Shown here: positions 44,124-53,764 of the stretch, piece after piece | Position numbering within the stretch: position 1 is the first letter of the stretch | Layout of the letters: every line of letters starts with the position of its first letter | DNA from: Paenibacillus sp. 1781tsa1 | GTDB taxonomy: Bacteria; Bacillota; Bacilli; Paenibacillales; Paenibacillaceae | Direction of reading: 5' to 3' | DNA length: 64,000 nucleotides | NCBI RefSeq assembly: GCF_024159265.1 | Contig: NZ_JAMYWY010000001.1 | Span: 2,542,001-2,606,000 of the forward strand | Program-made: the position numbers and the translations under genes | Notes under the pieces: generated by a model | What the model saw: only the letters and a program-made list of their open reading frames with translations | Database searches by the model: none | What the model was told of the DNA's origin: nothing

Positions 44124-44290
44124 GTTCAAAAAGTCCACTTTTGATTACGAATCATGCCTAGCGGCATCATCAGCATCGAATATGAAATTCAGCCGAAATG
44201 TCCGTTGCTCACGTAGCTCTATCTACGCTCCGCTACTCCATTTCTAGCTTCATTCCATCTTCTTGGTACTGAAAACCAGACTTTTTGAAC
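44124..44290 (-). repeat. MITE-like repeat, copy C (167 bp, longest form)
   Basis: Starts GTTCAAAAAG and ends CTTTTTGAAC, the same 10-bp terminal inverted repeat as copies A and B, in the opposite orientation. The extra interior carries the AGCTCTATCTACGCTCCGCT region. It fills most of the 338-base gap before the GNAT gene; no coding capacity for a transposase. Confidence 0.85.
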
Positions 44291-44430
44291 ACGTATTATA
44301 AGGTTAAGATAGCCAGTTACCAAATAAGTTTTTACAACCAGGACTGAAGTGGATGAATTTGGAATTATAGAAAGATGAACATATAATATGGTAAAACTAC
44401 GGCAGTTACGAGAGAAAGCGAGTGATAGCG

Positions 44431-44970
44431 ATGTTAATCCGGCAGGCGCGTGAAGGGGATGCGCAAGGGATAGCCCATGTACATACGGAGAGTTGGAAAA
44501 CAACGTATCGGGGAATTGTGCCCGACGATTTTTTGGATCATTTGACTATAGAATCAAGATTGTCGCAGTGGGAGAAGACCATTCGTTCTGGCGAAAAGAA
44601 TCAGATCTTGGTGGTAGCTGAACAGGATCACGGGAACATTGTCGGATTTGCTTGTGGGGGTAAGGAGCGTGAAGGCAAATTACCTTATGATGGAGAGTTG
44701 TACGCTATATATTTGCTGAAGGAAGTGCAACAAACGGGGATAGGTCGGCAACTGGCGACACATGTCGTTAATGATCTGCAGACCCACAATATGAAACGTT
44801 TGATCATATGGGCTTTGGAGCGTAATTCAGCTTGTCGCTTCTATGAAAAGATGGGAGGAACTCCAGTTAAGACACAGTCCATCCGCATTGGTGGTCAAGA
44901 TCTGATTGAAATTGGCTACGGATGGGAAGACTTGAGCCTCTTTGGAGAGAAGAGCCTGCCCGATCGATGA
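44431..44970 (+). CDS. GNAT family N-acetyltransferase
   Basis: 179 residues. GNAT fold beginning MLIRQAREGDAQGIAHVHTESW; the acetyl-CoA loop is VQQTGIGRQLATHVV (Q/RxxGxG/A) and the last part ALERNSACRFYEKMGG is the usual end of motif B. Substrate unknown. ATG 44431 fits the family start; GTG 44422 is an alternative. The ribosome site is weak. Confidence 0.87.
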   Translation: MLIRQAREGDAQGIAHVHTESWKTTYRGIVPDDFLDHLTIESRLSQWEKTIRSGEKNQILVVAEQDHGNIVGFACGGKEREGKLPYDGELYAIYLLKEVQQTGIGRQLATHVVNDLQTHNMKRLIIWALERNSACRFYEKMGGTPVKTQSIRIGGQDLIEIGYGWEDLSLFGEKSLPDR

Positions 44971-45139
44971 AAAACGTGCAGATAGGGATAGGACACTGTA
45001 GGTTGTATTGTTCCCTTAAGCATAAAGAATGGAATAGCTAATTCAAGGCTGCGCGTTTGCGTAATTCTGAACAAGGTTAATGATGTATTACACCGTTATG
45101 CAGGTGTGACATTCAATCTTGATCAGGAGGCGTTTTCAA

Positions 45140-46615
45140 ATGACTTTAATGGACACCGAACATATAACATGGACGAAACAATATATTAATGGCAAATGGG
45201 TAGATGGCTCCGGTGAGAAAACAATGGAGAATATCAACCCTTATACGGGAGAAGTTATTGCCACATGGCGCTCTTCCAATAAGCAAGACATAGATAAAGC
45301 TTATGAGTCTGCTCAGAAAAATTCGATTGAGTGGGCGAAGTCATTACCTGCTGTGAAAGAAGAGGTACTGCGGAAAGTTTCATCTCTGATGGCAGAGCGA
45401 AAAGAGGATATCATTCAACTGTTGATCACAGAATCCGGGAGTACCCGAATCAAATCGGAGGCGGAGTTTGCAGCGGCTAAACGCATTGTGGATGAAGCAG
45501 CATCTTTTCCTTATCGTATGAAGGGTGAGATTATCCCGTCTAATACCCCTGGCAAAGAGAACCGTGTGGTTCGAGAGCCGAAGGGAGTGATCGGTGTCAT
45601 CGGGCCATGGAATTTCCCTTTGCATCTATGCCTTCGATCCGTAGCTCCAGCGATTGCGCTCGGCAATGGTGTGGTGATTAAACCGGCATCGGATACTCCG
45701 ATTACGGCAGGTTGGCTCATCGCCGATTTGTTCGAACAAGCCGGTCTGCCTGAGGGCGTGCTAAATGTCGTTGCTGGAAGTGGCAGTGAGATCGGGGATT
45801 ACTTTGTCGCTCATCCGGTTCCCAAAGTAATTTCATTCACGGGTTCCACAGAAGTTGGACAGGGGATCGGTAAATTGGCGGGTGAACATTTAAAAGAAAC
45901 GGCACTGGAACTAGGCGGCAACAACGCCATGGTTGTGCTGGAAGATGCGGACATTGAACGTGCTGTTGAAGCCGCGGTCTTTGGCAAGTTTCTGCATCAG
46001 GGGCAGATCTGTATGGCTCTGAATCGTATCATTGTGCATGCTGATATTTACGACAGATTCGTCGATTCATTTGTTGCCAAAACGAAGAATGTGCAGGCAG
46101 GTGATCCGGCAGATGCCAAAACACTCGTGGGTCCTCTCATTCGGGAAAAAGAAGTAACACGATTGATGGAGCTTGTGAACAAAGCCAAGGCCGAAGGCGC
46201 ACGGTTATTACTCGGTGGAGACAGTAAAGGCAGTGTGTTGTCTCCTACGGTACTTACCGATGTTAAACCTGAACAAGATATCGTGCAGCAGGAATTGTTT
46301 GGCCCAGTGGCAGTAATCATGAAGGCTCATGATGAGCATGAAGCTGTACGTTTGGCGAATGATACTCCTTATGGACTTAGTGGTTCCGTATTCACCACAG
46401 ATCTGAATCGAGGCTATCAGGTTGCCCAGCGCATTGAATCTGGTATGGTACATGTAAATGATCAGTCTGTGAACGATGAAGCGCATGTGATGTTTGGCGG
46501 TGAAAAAGCTTCGGGGATTGGACGTTTCGGTGGTGATTGGGCAATTGAGAAGTTTACACGTACTCGCTGGATCAGCATTCAGCACCAATATCGGGAATAT
46601 CCGGGAGTGAAATAA
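45140..46615 (+). CDS. NAD(P)-dependent aldehyde dehydrogenase
   Basis: 491 residues, class of benzaldehyde/vanillin-dehydrogenase-like ALDHs. GPWNFPLHLCLRS, FTGSTEVGQGIGK (cofactor), ELGGNNAMV (catalytic Glu) and GQICMALNR (catalytic Cys) are all in place. It oxidises an aldehyde to the acid; the substrate cannot be told from sequence. ATG 45140 follows CAGGAGGCGTTTTCAA. It stands alone with a terminator downstream. Confidence 0.92.
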   Translation: MTLMDTEHITWTKQYINGKWVDGSGEKTMENINPYTGEVIATWRSSNKQDIDKAYESAQKNSIEWAKSLPAVKEEVLRKVSSLMAERKEDIIQLLITESGSTRIKSEAEFAAAKRIVDEAASFPYRMKGEIIPSNTPGKENRVVREPKGVIGVIGPWNFPLHLCLRSVAPAIALGNGVVIKPASDTPITAGWLIADLFEQAGLPEGVLNVVAGSGSEIGDYFVAHPVPKVISFTGSTEVGQGIGKLAGEHLKETALELGGNNAMVVLEDADIERAVEAAVFGKFLHQGQICMALNRIIVHADIYDRFVDSFVAKTKNVQAGDPADAKTLVGPLIREKEVTRLMELVNKAKAEGARLLLGGDSKGSVLSPTVLTDVKPEQDIVQQELFGPVAVIMKAHDEHEAVRLANDTPYGLSGSVFTTDLNRGYQVAQRIESGMVHVNDQSVNDEAHVMFGGEKASGIGRFGGDWAIEKFTRTRWISIQHQYREYPGVK

Positions 46616-46690
46616 GTCGAAAAAGGATGAACTAGCAGAGGTATTTATGAATGATTAGAGTGGGTTGAAAAAAGATCGACAAATCATGCG

Positions 46691-46727
46691 AAAGTCCGTC
46701 TCCAGCTTGGTGGGACGGGCTTTTTGC
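46691..46727 (+). terminator. Terminator after the aldehyde dehydrogenase gene
   Basis: AAAGTCCGTC pairs with GACGGGCTTT across about 15 bases, followed by TTT. Confidence 0.65.
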
Positions 46728-46860
46728 ACAATTTTACACCACAGCAAAATACGGCTTAATATAAGAGCGGAAAAGTTGTTTGGGGCCGACGCTATCTGGT
46801 TATTTATGGATACACGGAAGAATCGATCCGTAAATCCAATGGCAAAGGGGCGTTAAATTC

Positions 46861-47013
46861 ATGTCCATTGACCGCTTTATTCTGAGGAAACTGAATACCT
46901 GTCAGGAAGAACATACACGTGCCAATTTGGTTCGGCTGTTTGTCATTCGTATTCGTAAAGCCGAGATTGCGGAAGAGCATGATGCCGCCTATGTCCTGAG
47001 CAAACTGCACTGA
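46861..47013 (+). CDS. 50-residue basic protein of unknown function
   Basis: ATG 46861 with AAAGGGG about ten bases upstream, TGA at 47011-47013. The product MSIDRFILRKLNTCQEEH...HDAAYVLSKLH is helical with alternating basic and hydrophobic residues (NLVRLFVIRIRKAEIAEE). It lies between two terminators (46691 and 47061), so it forms its own unit. No family recognised. Confidence 0.45.
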   Translation: MSIDRFILRKLNTCQEEHTRANLVRLFVIRIRKAEIAEEHDAAYVLSKLH

Positions 47014-47060
47014 GTGATGGCTGATCATAATTGTAATCCGCTGTTAACGTGTATACACCT

Positions 47061-47098
47061 CAAAAAGGAAGCTTGTCTGTAACGACAGCTTCCTTTTT
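47061..47098 (+). terminator. Terminator after the 50-residue gene
   Basis: AAAAAGGAAGCTTGTC pairs with GACAGCTTCCTTTTT across TGTAAC. Confidence 0.85.
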
Positions 47099-47134
47099 CA
47101 TGTCTTGTAATAAATGTGGCTTGGTAGACTCCTT

Positions 47135-47374
47135 TTAATATAATGATAAAGCAAGGGAGTCGTTTTCACTTCGACTGTGGAGAATGGCTTCTCCATTGAC
47201 AATCTCAATACTAATTAAAGAATGCAGACATTTTTGAATGGCGCGTTTACCGTTGCTAATTTTATGCTCAAGAGCACTGCTAAGCAATCTTAATGTCTTC
47301 TGCATAGGTTGTTTGTTTTCTTGATTAAAATACACAGGGATTGATTTGTTTTGAAAGGTTATTAGGGTTCTCAC
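47135..47374 (-). CDS. Small hypothetical protein
   Basis: 79 residues from GTG 47374, preceded by GAGGTGATTTCAA on the minus strand. It is basic in the first half (NQENKQPMQKTLRLLSSALEHKISNGKRAIQK) and ends in a polar segment. No signal peptide, no recognised family. It is read away from the type VII locus and lies in AT-rich DNA. Confidence 0.5.
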   Translation of the reverse strand: MRTLITFQNKSIPVYFNQENKQPMQKTLRLLSSALEHKISNGKRAIQKCLHSLISIEIVNGEAILHSRSENDSLALSLY

Positions 47375-47796
47375 TTGAAATCACCTCACGGTTGTTATTT
47401 CATACAGGTAATATTAAATTCCAATGCTTAAAATTACCTTAAAATCAGCTTATGAAAACATAAAGGTGGGTAATGTTTGAAAAGTGTTCACAATTCAATT
47501 GTGAGCGAAGGAATAAAAGTCCTGAAAAACGAAACTTAATTACCATTTAAATGGAACAAAAAATAAAAAGTTTCGTATCCTCGCAATATTTAAATGCATA
47601 ACTGCCACGAAAGTTCTGAGTCGAATGTACGATATTTTAATATATACGTGGGTCATATGTAACAAAATTACAGGTGGCACATTGCAAACAGGGTGTTTAT
47701 GTAAGAAAATAGGGTTGATATAACGATTCATTCTCTTTTTTTTGATTTAATCTGACATTAGGACAATTTACATATGAGACCATGGGAGGGATTCGG
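47375..47796. other. AT-rich intergenic stretch before the type VII locus
   Basis: 422 bases, clearly richer in A and T than the flanks. I see no gene. It holds the 12-bp palindrome CCATTTAAATGG (47543-47554). The promoter for the type VII genes should be here, but no convincing -35/-10 pair was found. Confidence 0.5.
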
Positions 47797-48117
47797 ATGA
47801 TTCTAACCGTGTATTCCGGCCGCGAGGAAGGAGAATGGTTCGACATCGATGTTCCGGATGAATGTACCATTGAACATTTGAAGACATTACTTGGCGTTCG
47901 CATTTTCGGACAGGCACCGGGAGACGGTATTCAGTACATCCTGGAAGCCAAGTTTCCGGAAGGGCTGTGGTTCTCTCCACAGAACGCACAGCAGTTAATG
48001 GAAACAGGGCTGCGGCAAGGCAGTTGCGTACGTGTGCAGCGGGCTTTTTCAACGACTACGGAAGAAGCGCCGGTGTATGGAAGACGTTCATTGTTTCAAC
48101 AGGACAGCAACGAATAG
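47797..48117 (+). CDS. YukD/EsaB-like ubiquitin-fold protein of a type VII secretion locus
   Basis: 106 residues. It begins MILTVYSGREEGEWFDIDVPDECTIEHLKTLL, a beta-grasp pattern like that of YukD/EsaB, the small ubiquitin-like protein encoded with type VII (Esx) systems. The C-terminal 25 residues are polar and likely flexible. ATG 47797 follows GGGAGGGATTCGG. It opens the locus, 54 bases before the EssC gene. Assignment rests on fold pattern and context. Confidence 0.72.
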   Translation: MILTVYSGREEGEWFDIDVPDECTIEHLKTLLGVRIFGQAPGDGIQYILEAKFPEGLWFSPQNAQQLMETGLRQGSCVRVQRAFSTTTEEAPVYGRRSLFQQDSNE

Positions 48118-48171
48118 GGCTTTTGAACGTATACATTCATTATTGAACGAACTAAAGGAGGTCTTCTCTTC

Positions 48172-51100
48172 GTGAATGTGTTATATCAGCGTTCTCCAAG
48201 AATGACACCGGTTCTCAAGGAAGAAGGACTCGAAATACTCAGGCCTCCAACAGAACCGAGCAAACCCACGTTTTCCATGATATCCATTATTGTGCCGATC
48301 ATGATGACCATGGTCAGCATTGGTTTCTACGTATATATCAATATGACCGGCAAAATGAATAACAGCAGTTATATGATGTTTCAGATGATGACGGTCATGA
48401 TGATGCTTACTTCTTACACCATTCCATTCTTCGTGTATCTGAGCAACAAGAAATCATATCGCAAAAAATTGGAAGAACGAAAAACAATGTATCTTGCCCA
48501 ACTGGACAAACACCGGGAAGAACTGAAAGAAGCTCAGGCGGAGCAAGTGAAGAGCCTGTACGAGATTCATGGTGATCCGGGTGTGTGTCTTCAAGTGGTG
48601 AAGAACCGGAACAGTTCCTTGTGGGAGCGTTCACCAGAGGATGATGATTTCCTTCAGGTGCGCATTGGTACGGGAGAGATTCCATTCCGTATTAAACTTC
48701 AGGTTCCGCGGATTGATGGTTACGAGAAGGACGAGCTAATTGAAGCGGCCCATGAACTTGCGGCTGAATTCCAGACGGTACCGGATGCTTCCATTACATT
48801 ACCTTTGTTCCAATCGAAGGTTATGGGACTGGTCGGTGATCGGGAGGAAGTGCTAGCTTCCCTGCGAGTCATCATCTCACAACTGACGGTACGTCATTCG
48901 CCGGATGAACTGAAGCTTGCTGCTTTCTATGAAGAAAAGGACAGCAAGGAATGGGATTGGCTTCGCTGGATGCCCCATATCTGGGATGAAGACCAAGGAC
49001 AACGCTATATGGCCGACAGGCACAGCGGTGCGCATCAATTGGCGGACAGCTTGTTTTCCGTGTTGAACCGGCGCCGTAACAATAAGGAAGATCGCTACAA
49101 GAAAAGCATACAAACGCCGTGTTACGTTGTGATTCTCTCCGATACGCAATTGATTGAAGAAGAACCGTTACTTCCACTGCTGCTAGAATCTGCTCAGGAC
49201 ATTGATGTATGCACCATCATACTGGCTAATCGTAAGGAATCTCTACCGATGCATTGTCAGTTGATTATGGATGCCTCCCATGGCAAAGGGGTGTATATCA
49301 AAAAAACGGAAGATGCAGATGTTATTCAACAAACATACAAGCCTGATGTGATCTCGAAGGAGATGGCAGAGGCGCTTTCCCGTTATATGTCACCGATCCG
49401 GTTAAAGCGGTCATCTGCTTCAGATATCCCGCAAGTGCTTCCGTTATTCGATATGCTGAGCACATCACGCGTGGAAGATCTGGATGTGGTATCCAGATGG
49501 GGGCAGACGAGATATCCGGACACGCTGCCCGTACCAATGGGTGTGCGAGCTGGCGGCAAAAAAATAGCGATAAACCTGCATGACAAAATTGAACGTCAGG
49601 GTCATGGTCCGCATGGTCTGATTGCAGGTACAACTGGTTCAGGTAAAAGTGAAGTCATCCAGTCCATCGTTGCTTCACTGGCTGCTGAATTCCATCCGCA
49701 TGATCTGGCCTTCATGCTGATCGACTATAAAGGTGGCGGTATGTCTAATACATTTGTTGATCTGCCTCATGTGGTAGGGACGATTACCAATCTGGATGGG
49801 AATCTGATCGAGCGGGCGAATATCTCACTTCGCGCCGAACTGGTCAGAAGGCAAAAAATATTAAATGATGCGGGAAACCTCCAGCATATTGATGAATATT
49901 ACAAGATTCTGCGTTCCAGACATGAACAGCCACTCCCGCATTTGGTTATTATCATTGACGAGTTTGCTCAATTGAAGCGAGATCAGCCGGAGTTCATGGA
50001 TGAATTGATCAGTATCGCGGCCATTGGCCGGACACTTGGGGTTCATCTAATTCTGGCAACCCAAAAGCCAGCTGGTGTTGTGGACGATAAAATATGGAGT
50101 AATTCGCGCTTTCGGATCTGCCTTCGCGTACAGAGTGAAGGAGATAGCAGGGACATGATCAAGATTCCAAATGCTGCCTGGATTACGAAGCCTGGTCGTG
50201 GATATTTCCAGGTTGGTAGTGATGAAGTATTTGAAGAAATGCAATTCGCTTGGAGTGGTGCACCGTATAACCAACAGGAGGATTCAACGACGGTACTGCC
50301 TGTCATGGAAGTACGCCTGAACGGTAAGCGGGAGCCTCTGTTAACCGGAGAGCGCAGAGCCGTTCTCAAAGGTGAAGATGTTCCAAAACAGCTTCAGGTA
50401 TTTATTGATTATGTTGCAAAGTCTGCAGCGGATGCAGGTATCCGTCGTTTGCCAGGACCATGGTTGCCACCTTTACCAGAGACACTGGAATGGGAAGGTC
50501 TTCAGGACTGGCAGGAAGAAGAGAATCGGGATCTGCTGCTTGATGGCGGGGCCAGTGGTCTGAAACCACTGGTTGGTTTGCTGGATGATCTCCCTAATCA
50601 GCGCCAACAACCGCTCGCATTGCCTGTGGATCAAGGCCATCTGGTCGTTTACGGCATGCCTGGACTGGGAAAAACAACATTTGTTCAGACCTTACTTATG
50701 TCGCTGGCCCGTTCCAATAGAACTGAGCCTTGGCATGGTTACATTATCGACATGGGCCGCATGATGAAGGACTTTGCAGCACTACCTCAGATCGGTGGCG
50801 TGATGATGGCGGAAGAGGAAGACCGGATCAAACGGTTATTCCGCTATATCCTCAAGCTGTCAGCACAACGCAAAGATATCATCTCAGAGGCGGGTGTTAA
50901 AACGATTTCGGCTTACCGCCGGACAGCTCACGCGGCTGTCCCGCAGGTTGTGGTGGTTATCGATGGTTATCTTTCATTCCGCAATGCCTATCCGGAAGAA
51001 AATGAACTTCTGGAGACGATTCTGCGTGAAGGCGGAAGTCTGGGTATCACTTTTGTGCTTACTGCGAATCGGGTAACCGATGTATTTGAAAAATTCAGAA

Positions 51101-52176
51101 GCAATATTCCCAATGCGGTTTCATTTGAGTTATCCGATCCAAGCGATTATTATTATGCCGTGGGAAGACCTTCCAAGGCACCAAGCCAACTTCCGCCAGG
51201 ACGAGGTCTGGTCAAAGGGCAAGTACCTCCGTTGATGTTCCAGGCTGCATTACCTTCTTCCGGGGCAGATGAGGGCAAACGTTCATCGGCATTGCGCCGT
51301 ACGATTGCTGAGATTCGCCAAGGCTGGACAGGGGAAGAAGCGCCGCAGATTGCTCCACTTCCGGAAGAGATCAAACTGAAAGATTTGCTCATTCGGACAG
51401 GATCATATGGTCAGGCTTGGGATACATCATCTATAACTGTCCCTGTGGGACTGCTTACGGATGATCTGGAACCATTCCAGCTTAATCTGCGTGAAGGTCC
51501 ACATTTCATGGTAACGAGTCCGATGGAAGGCGGCAAAACGACATTTTTGTTGACATGGATGTTATCACTGGCTTATCATGCTTCTCCGGAAGATGTACAA
51601 ATATACACAGTAGATATGCGTTATGGCTCAGGTGGACTGGGGGAAATTAGCAGTTTGCCCCATGTCCGTGGACATGTATCGCGAGAAGAACAGCTTGCAC
51701 CTGTGATTCAACAGTTGTACGATGAAGTTCTGAAAAGAGGCGAGATTTCCGGTGGACCGGAACTTGTGCTCGTTATCGATGATGCGGACACCTTGTCCAA
51801 GCAGCTAAACGATTTTAATGTAAAAGATCAATTGGGAGCGATTGTTCGTCAAGGAAGGGATCGTGGTGTACACGTGATTCTATCCGGGGTTCCGGCAGAC
51901 TTCCCGACCTTTGGTTCTGACTGGGTAACGGATGTGAAGGCTTCCCAGAGCGGAATGCTGTTCGGGACTTTAGACCCTAACGATCTCTCGTTCTTCCGTA
52001 TACCTTATTCCGAATCTGGAGGTAGTTCAGGTGGGCTGAAGGTACTGCCTCCGGGTCAAGGTTATTATGTAAAACGTAAATATTCCAGGGTTAAAGGTGC
52101 AGTTCCATGTGATGACAGCTGGAAAATGACCGATTGGATTTCTGAAATTCGTGACCGATGGCATGTTGTAGTTTGA
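48172..52176 (+). CDS. essC: Type VII secretion FtsK/SpoIIIE ATPase EssC (FHA-less)
   Basis: 1334 residues. Two membrane helices (about 36-57 and 66-89) are followed by a linker and three FtsK-type ATPase domains with P-loops GTTGSGKSE (486), GMPGLGKTT (828) and SPMEGGKTT (1116), the first with VIIIDEFAQL. This is the motor of type VII secretion, recognising WXG100 substrates and driving export. The N-terminal FHA pair of staphylococcal EssC and YukBA is absent, so the start resembles actinobacterial EccC. GTG start behind AAAGGAGG. Confidence 0.92.
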   Translation: MNVLYQRSPRMTPVLKEEGLEILRPPTEPSKPTFSMISIIVPIMMTMVSIGFYVYINMTGKMNNSSYMMFQMMTVMMMLTSYTIPFFVYLSNKKSYRKKLEERKTMYLAQLDKHREELKEAQAEQVKSLYEIHGDPGVCLQVVKNRNSSLWERSPEDDDFLQVRIGTGEIPFRIKLQVPRIDGYEKDELIEAAHELAAEFQTVPDASITLPLFQSKVMGLVGDREEVLASLRVIISQLTVRHSPDELKLAAFYEEKDSKEWDWLRWMPHIWDEDQGQRYMADRHSGAHQLADSLFSVLNRRRNNKEDRYKKSIQTPCYVVILSDTQLIEEEPLLPLLLESAQDIDVCTIILANRKESLPMHCQLIMDASHGKGVYIKKTEDADVIQQTYKPDVISKEMAEALSRYMSPIRLKRSSASDIPQVLPLFDMLSTSRVEDLDVVSRWGQTRYPDTLPVPMGVRAGGKKIAINLHDKIERQGHGPHGLIAGTTGSGKSEVIQSIVASLAAEFHPHDLAFMLIDYKGGGMSNTFVDLPHVVGTITNLDGNLIERANISLRAELVRRQKILNDAGNLQHIDEYYKILRSRHEQPLPHLVIIIDEFAQLKRDQPEFMDELISIAAIGRTLGVHLILATQKPAGVVDDKIWSNSRFRICLRVQSEGDSRDMIKIPNAAWITKPGRGYFQVGSDEVFEEMQFAWSGAPYNQQEDSTTVLPVMEVRLNGKREPLLTGERRAVLKGEDVPKQLQVFIDYVAKSAADAGIRRLPGPWLPPLPETLEWEGLQDWQEEENRDLLLDGGASGLKPLVGLLDDLPNQRQQPLALPVDQGHLVVYGMPGLGKTTFVQTLLMSLARSNRTEPWHGYIIDMGRMMKDFAALPQIGGVMMAEEEDRIKRLFRYILKLSAQRKDIISEAGVKTISAYRRTAHAAVPQVVVVIDGYLSFRNAYPEENELLETILREGGSLGITFVLTANRVTDVFEKFRSNIPNAVSFELSDPSDYYYAVGRPSKAPSQLPPGRGLVKGQVPPLMFQAALPSSGADEGKRSSALRRTIAEIRQGWTGEEAPQIAPLPEEIKLKDLLIRTGSYGQAWDTSSITVPVGLLTDDLEPFQLNLREGPHFMVTSPMEGGKTTFLLTWMLSLAYHASPEDVQIYTVDMRYGSGGLGEISSLPHVRGHVSREEQLAPVIQQLYDEVLKRGEISGGPELVLVIDDADTLSKQLNDFNVKDQLGAIVRQGRDRGVHVILSGVPADFPTFGSDWVTDVKASQSGMLFGTLDPNDLSFFRIPYSESGGSSGGLKVLPPGQGYYVKRKYSRVKGAVPCDDSWKMTDWISEIRDRWHVVV

Positions 52177-52192
52177 GGGGAGGTGGCTCATA

Positions 52193-53023
52193 ATGTTGAC
52201 GGTTCATGATTCTAAGCAAAAGGTAGTCACGTTACAAACAAAGGAACTTTTTTTCCTGGCTGGTATTCTCGGTTCAGACCGACTGCTTGGTGTGGAAGAT
52301 CCGTTTCGCGGCTATATGGCGGAGGATATCGCGATGGAGTGGGAGCGTGTGAAAACCTCCCTGCTTGACAAAGGATATCTGATTCGGGATCAGGATACCG
52401 ATGAGCTGATCATGACACCGACCGTTTTCTCCAGGGTAGCCATTGCCGGATTGTCCGACAGAGCTTGTTGGATTCGCTACACGATCAACGGCAAGTCGTA
52501 TGAGAGTTATATCCATTGCACGGATGAGCGGGTCGTTGAAGTTTCCCGTGTTGACGACGTACCGGACGCGTTCCGGCTCAGCGATCTGGGAAGTGTTCGT
52601 GAAGCCATTGATGTTCTGATAGAGCGGATGAAATGGAGCGGCCATTCTCCTGTGGAGAAACCGGCACTAATGTGCTCCAAGAAAAAATTTTATGATGTCA
52701 TGAATGAGCTCGAAAACAGTGAGGTACAGACTGTAGCAGATGAACTCGCACAGGAGACAAGTGATCCTGAGGGCTCACTTGCGCTGGCACGCTGTCTGGT
52801 GGGTAAGGAGTCAGACGGGGAGCTTCGTTTGCTCGTATGGAATGAAGACGGGTGGAAGTCGCAGTCTGCAGCATTTGCTGCAAGTGCGGTATCCAACTGG
52901 TTGTTCCGTATGAGCACAGCGGCTTCAGATGATTGGCTAGTTGCAGCACTGACGACTAGAGAACAGTTTCACGAGATGCTGCTGGACTGGCTTAAACAGC
53001 CTGCAGGGGAAGAGGAAAGGTGA
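52193..53023 (+). CDS. Type VII locus protein with EspG-like pattern
   Basis: 276 residues, soluble. The first half (VTLQTKELFFLAGILG...EDIAMEWERVKTSLLDKGYL...MTPTVFSRVAIAGLSDRACWIRYTINGKSYESYIHCTDERVVEVSRV) recalls EspG, the chaperone of actinobacterial ESX systems: helix, winged segment, then a beta sheet. This is an inference from pattern only. It lies 16 bases after essC and 6 bases before a WXG-like gene, the right place for a substrate chaperone. ATG 52193 with GAGGGGAGGTGGC upstream. Confidence 0.5.
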   Translation: MLTVHDSKQKVVTLQTKELFFLAGILGSDRLLGVEDPFRGYMAEDIAMEWERVKTSLLDKGYLIRDQDTDELIMTPTVFSRVAIAGLSDRACWIRYTINGKSYESYIHCTDERVVEVSRVDDVPDAFRLSDLGSVREAIDVLIERMKWSGHSPVEKPALMCSKKKFYDVMNELENSEVQTVADELAQETSDPEGSLALARCLVGKESDGELRLLVWNEDGWKSQSAAFAASAVSNWLFRMSTAASDDWLVAALTTREQFHEMLLDWLKQPAGEEER

Positions 53024-53029
53024 TGGTAA

Positions 53030-53578
53030 ATGCGCATTCGTGTGGAACCGGATGTGCTTCGGGCACTGAGCAAGCAGATTCAGTATGCAGCGGAGCAAAT
53101 ACAGCAAAAGATGACAGTGTTGGATCAGGCGATTCATTCGCTGGAGTGGGAGGTTGAATCCCGCGCAGCGGTGATGAATGAATGGAATCACAGTAAACGA
53201 CTGGGCGAGGATGCGCTTCGTCGATTAATGGACTTAAGCGTACAGCTGGGACGCAAAGCATTGTTATTCCAGCAGGCAGACATGGAGTATCGTTCCGTGC
53301 TGAGTCATGTGAACACAGCCTATGGTAATGCGGTCAATATGCTGAATGTTCTTCAGAACAATCGTACAGGAGAAATCATGCCTGCACATTCTGCAACTGT
53401 AGCTGTAGTATCCGATCCCCTTTCCGCAATGGCGGCTGTATATCGTGTACAGGATGCCGCTCCGCCTGATGGCTCCCCGGCTACATTAGTTCAGGCCATG
53501 CAGCCTGAGCCAGTAGCATGGAGATTCACAGATCCTTCCTTTCGGGGAAGAAGAGGGACCGAGCCTGTGGTTTCCTGA
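53030..53578 (+). CDS. WXG100-like protein with extended C-terminal tail
   Basis: 182 residues. The first 110 form a helical hairpin like WXG100 proteins; the turn reads SLEWEVES (W-E-V in place of W-x-G) near residue 39. The remaining 70 residues are Ala/Pro/Ser-rich and probably disordered (SATVAVVSDPLSAMAAVY, then APPDGSPATLVQ). It may be a secreted partner or substrate of the type VII system. ATG 53030 after AAGGTGATGG. Six bases after the EspG-like gene. Confidence 0.65.
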   Translation: MRIRVEPDVLRALSKQIQYAAEQIQQKMTVLDQAIHSLEWEVESRAAVMNEWNHSKRLGEDALRRLMDLSVQLGRKALLFQQADMEYRSVLSHVNTAYGNAVNMLNVLQNNRTGEIMPAHSATVAVVSDPLSAMAAVYRVQDAAPPDGSPATLVQAMQPEPVAWRFTDPSFRGRRGTEPVVS

Positions 53579-53764
53579 AACAGGGTGAATAAAAGCAACA
53601 GCAGAAAGTGAATCTTTTTTGTAAATAGGCTGTTAGGAGAAGTTTCAAGGGCTGAAAATGGGGTAAATAGGATTAGGTCCTTCGGCTTTTGTCCGATCGA
53701 TCCTGGTATAGTACAATTTGAACAAGTCAAAATTTAATTGCACAAACCAAGGAGGAATTTACCA

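Noticed and set aside
46665..46856. 63-codon open frame (+) before the 50-residue gene
   Set aside because: It runs across the aldehyde dehydrogenase terminator, has no ribosome site and shows no recognisable protein pattern.
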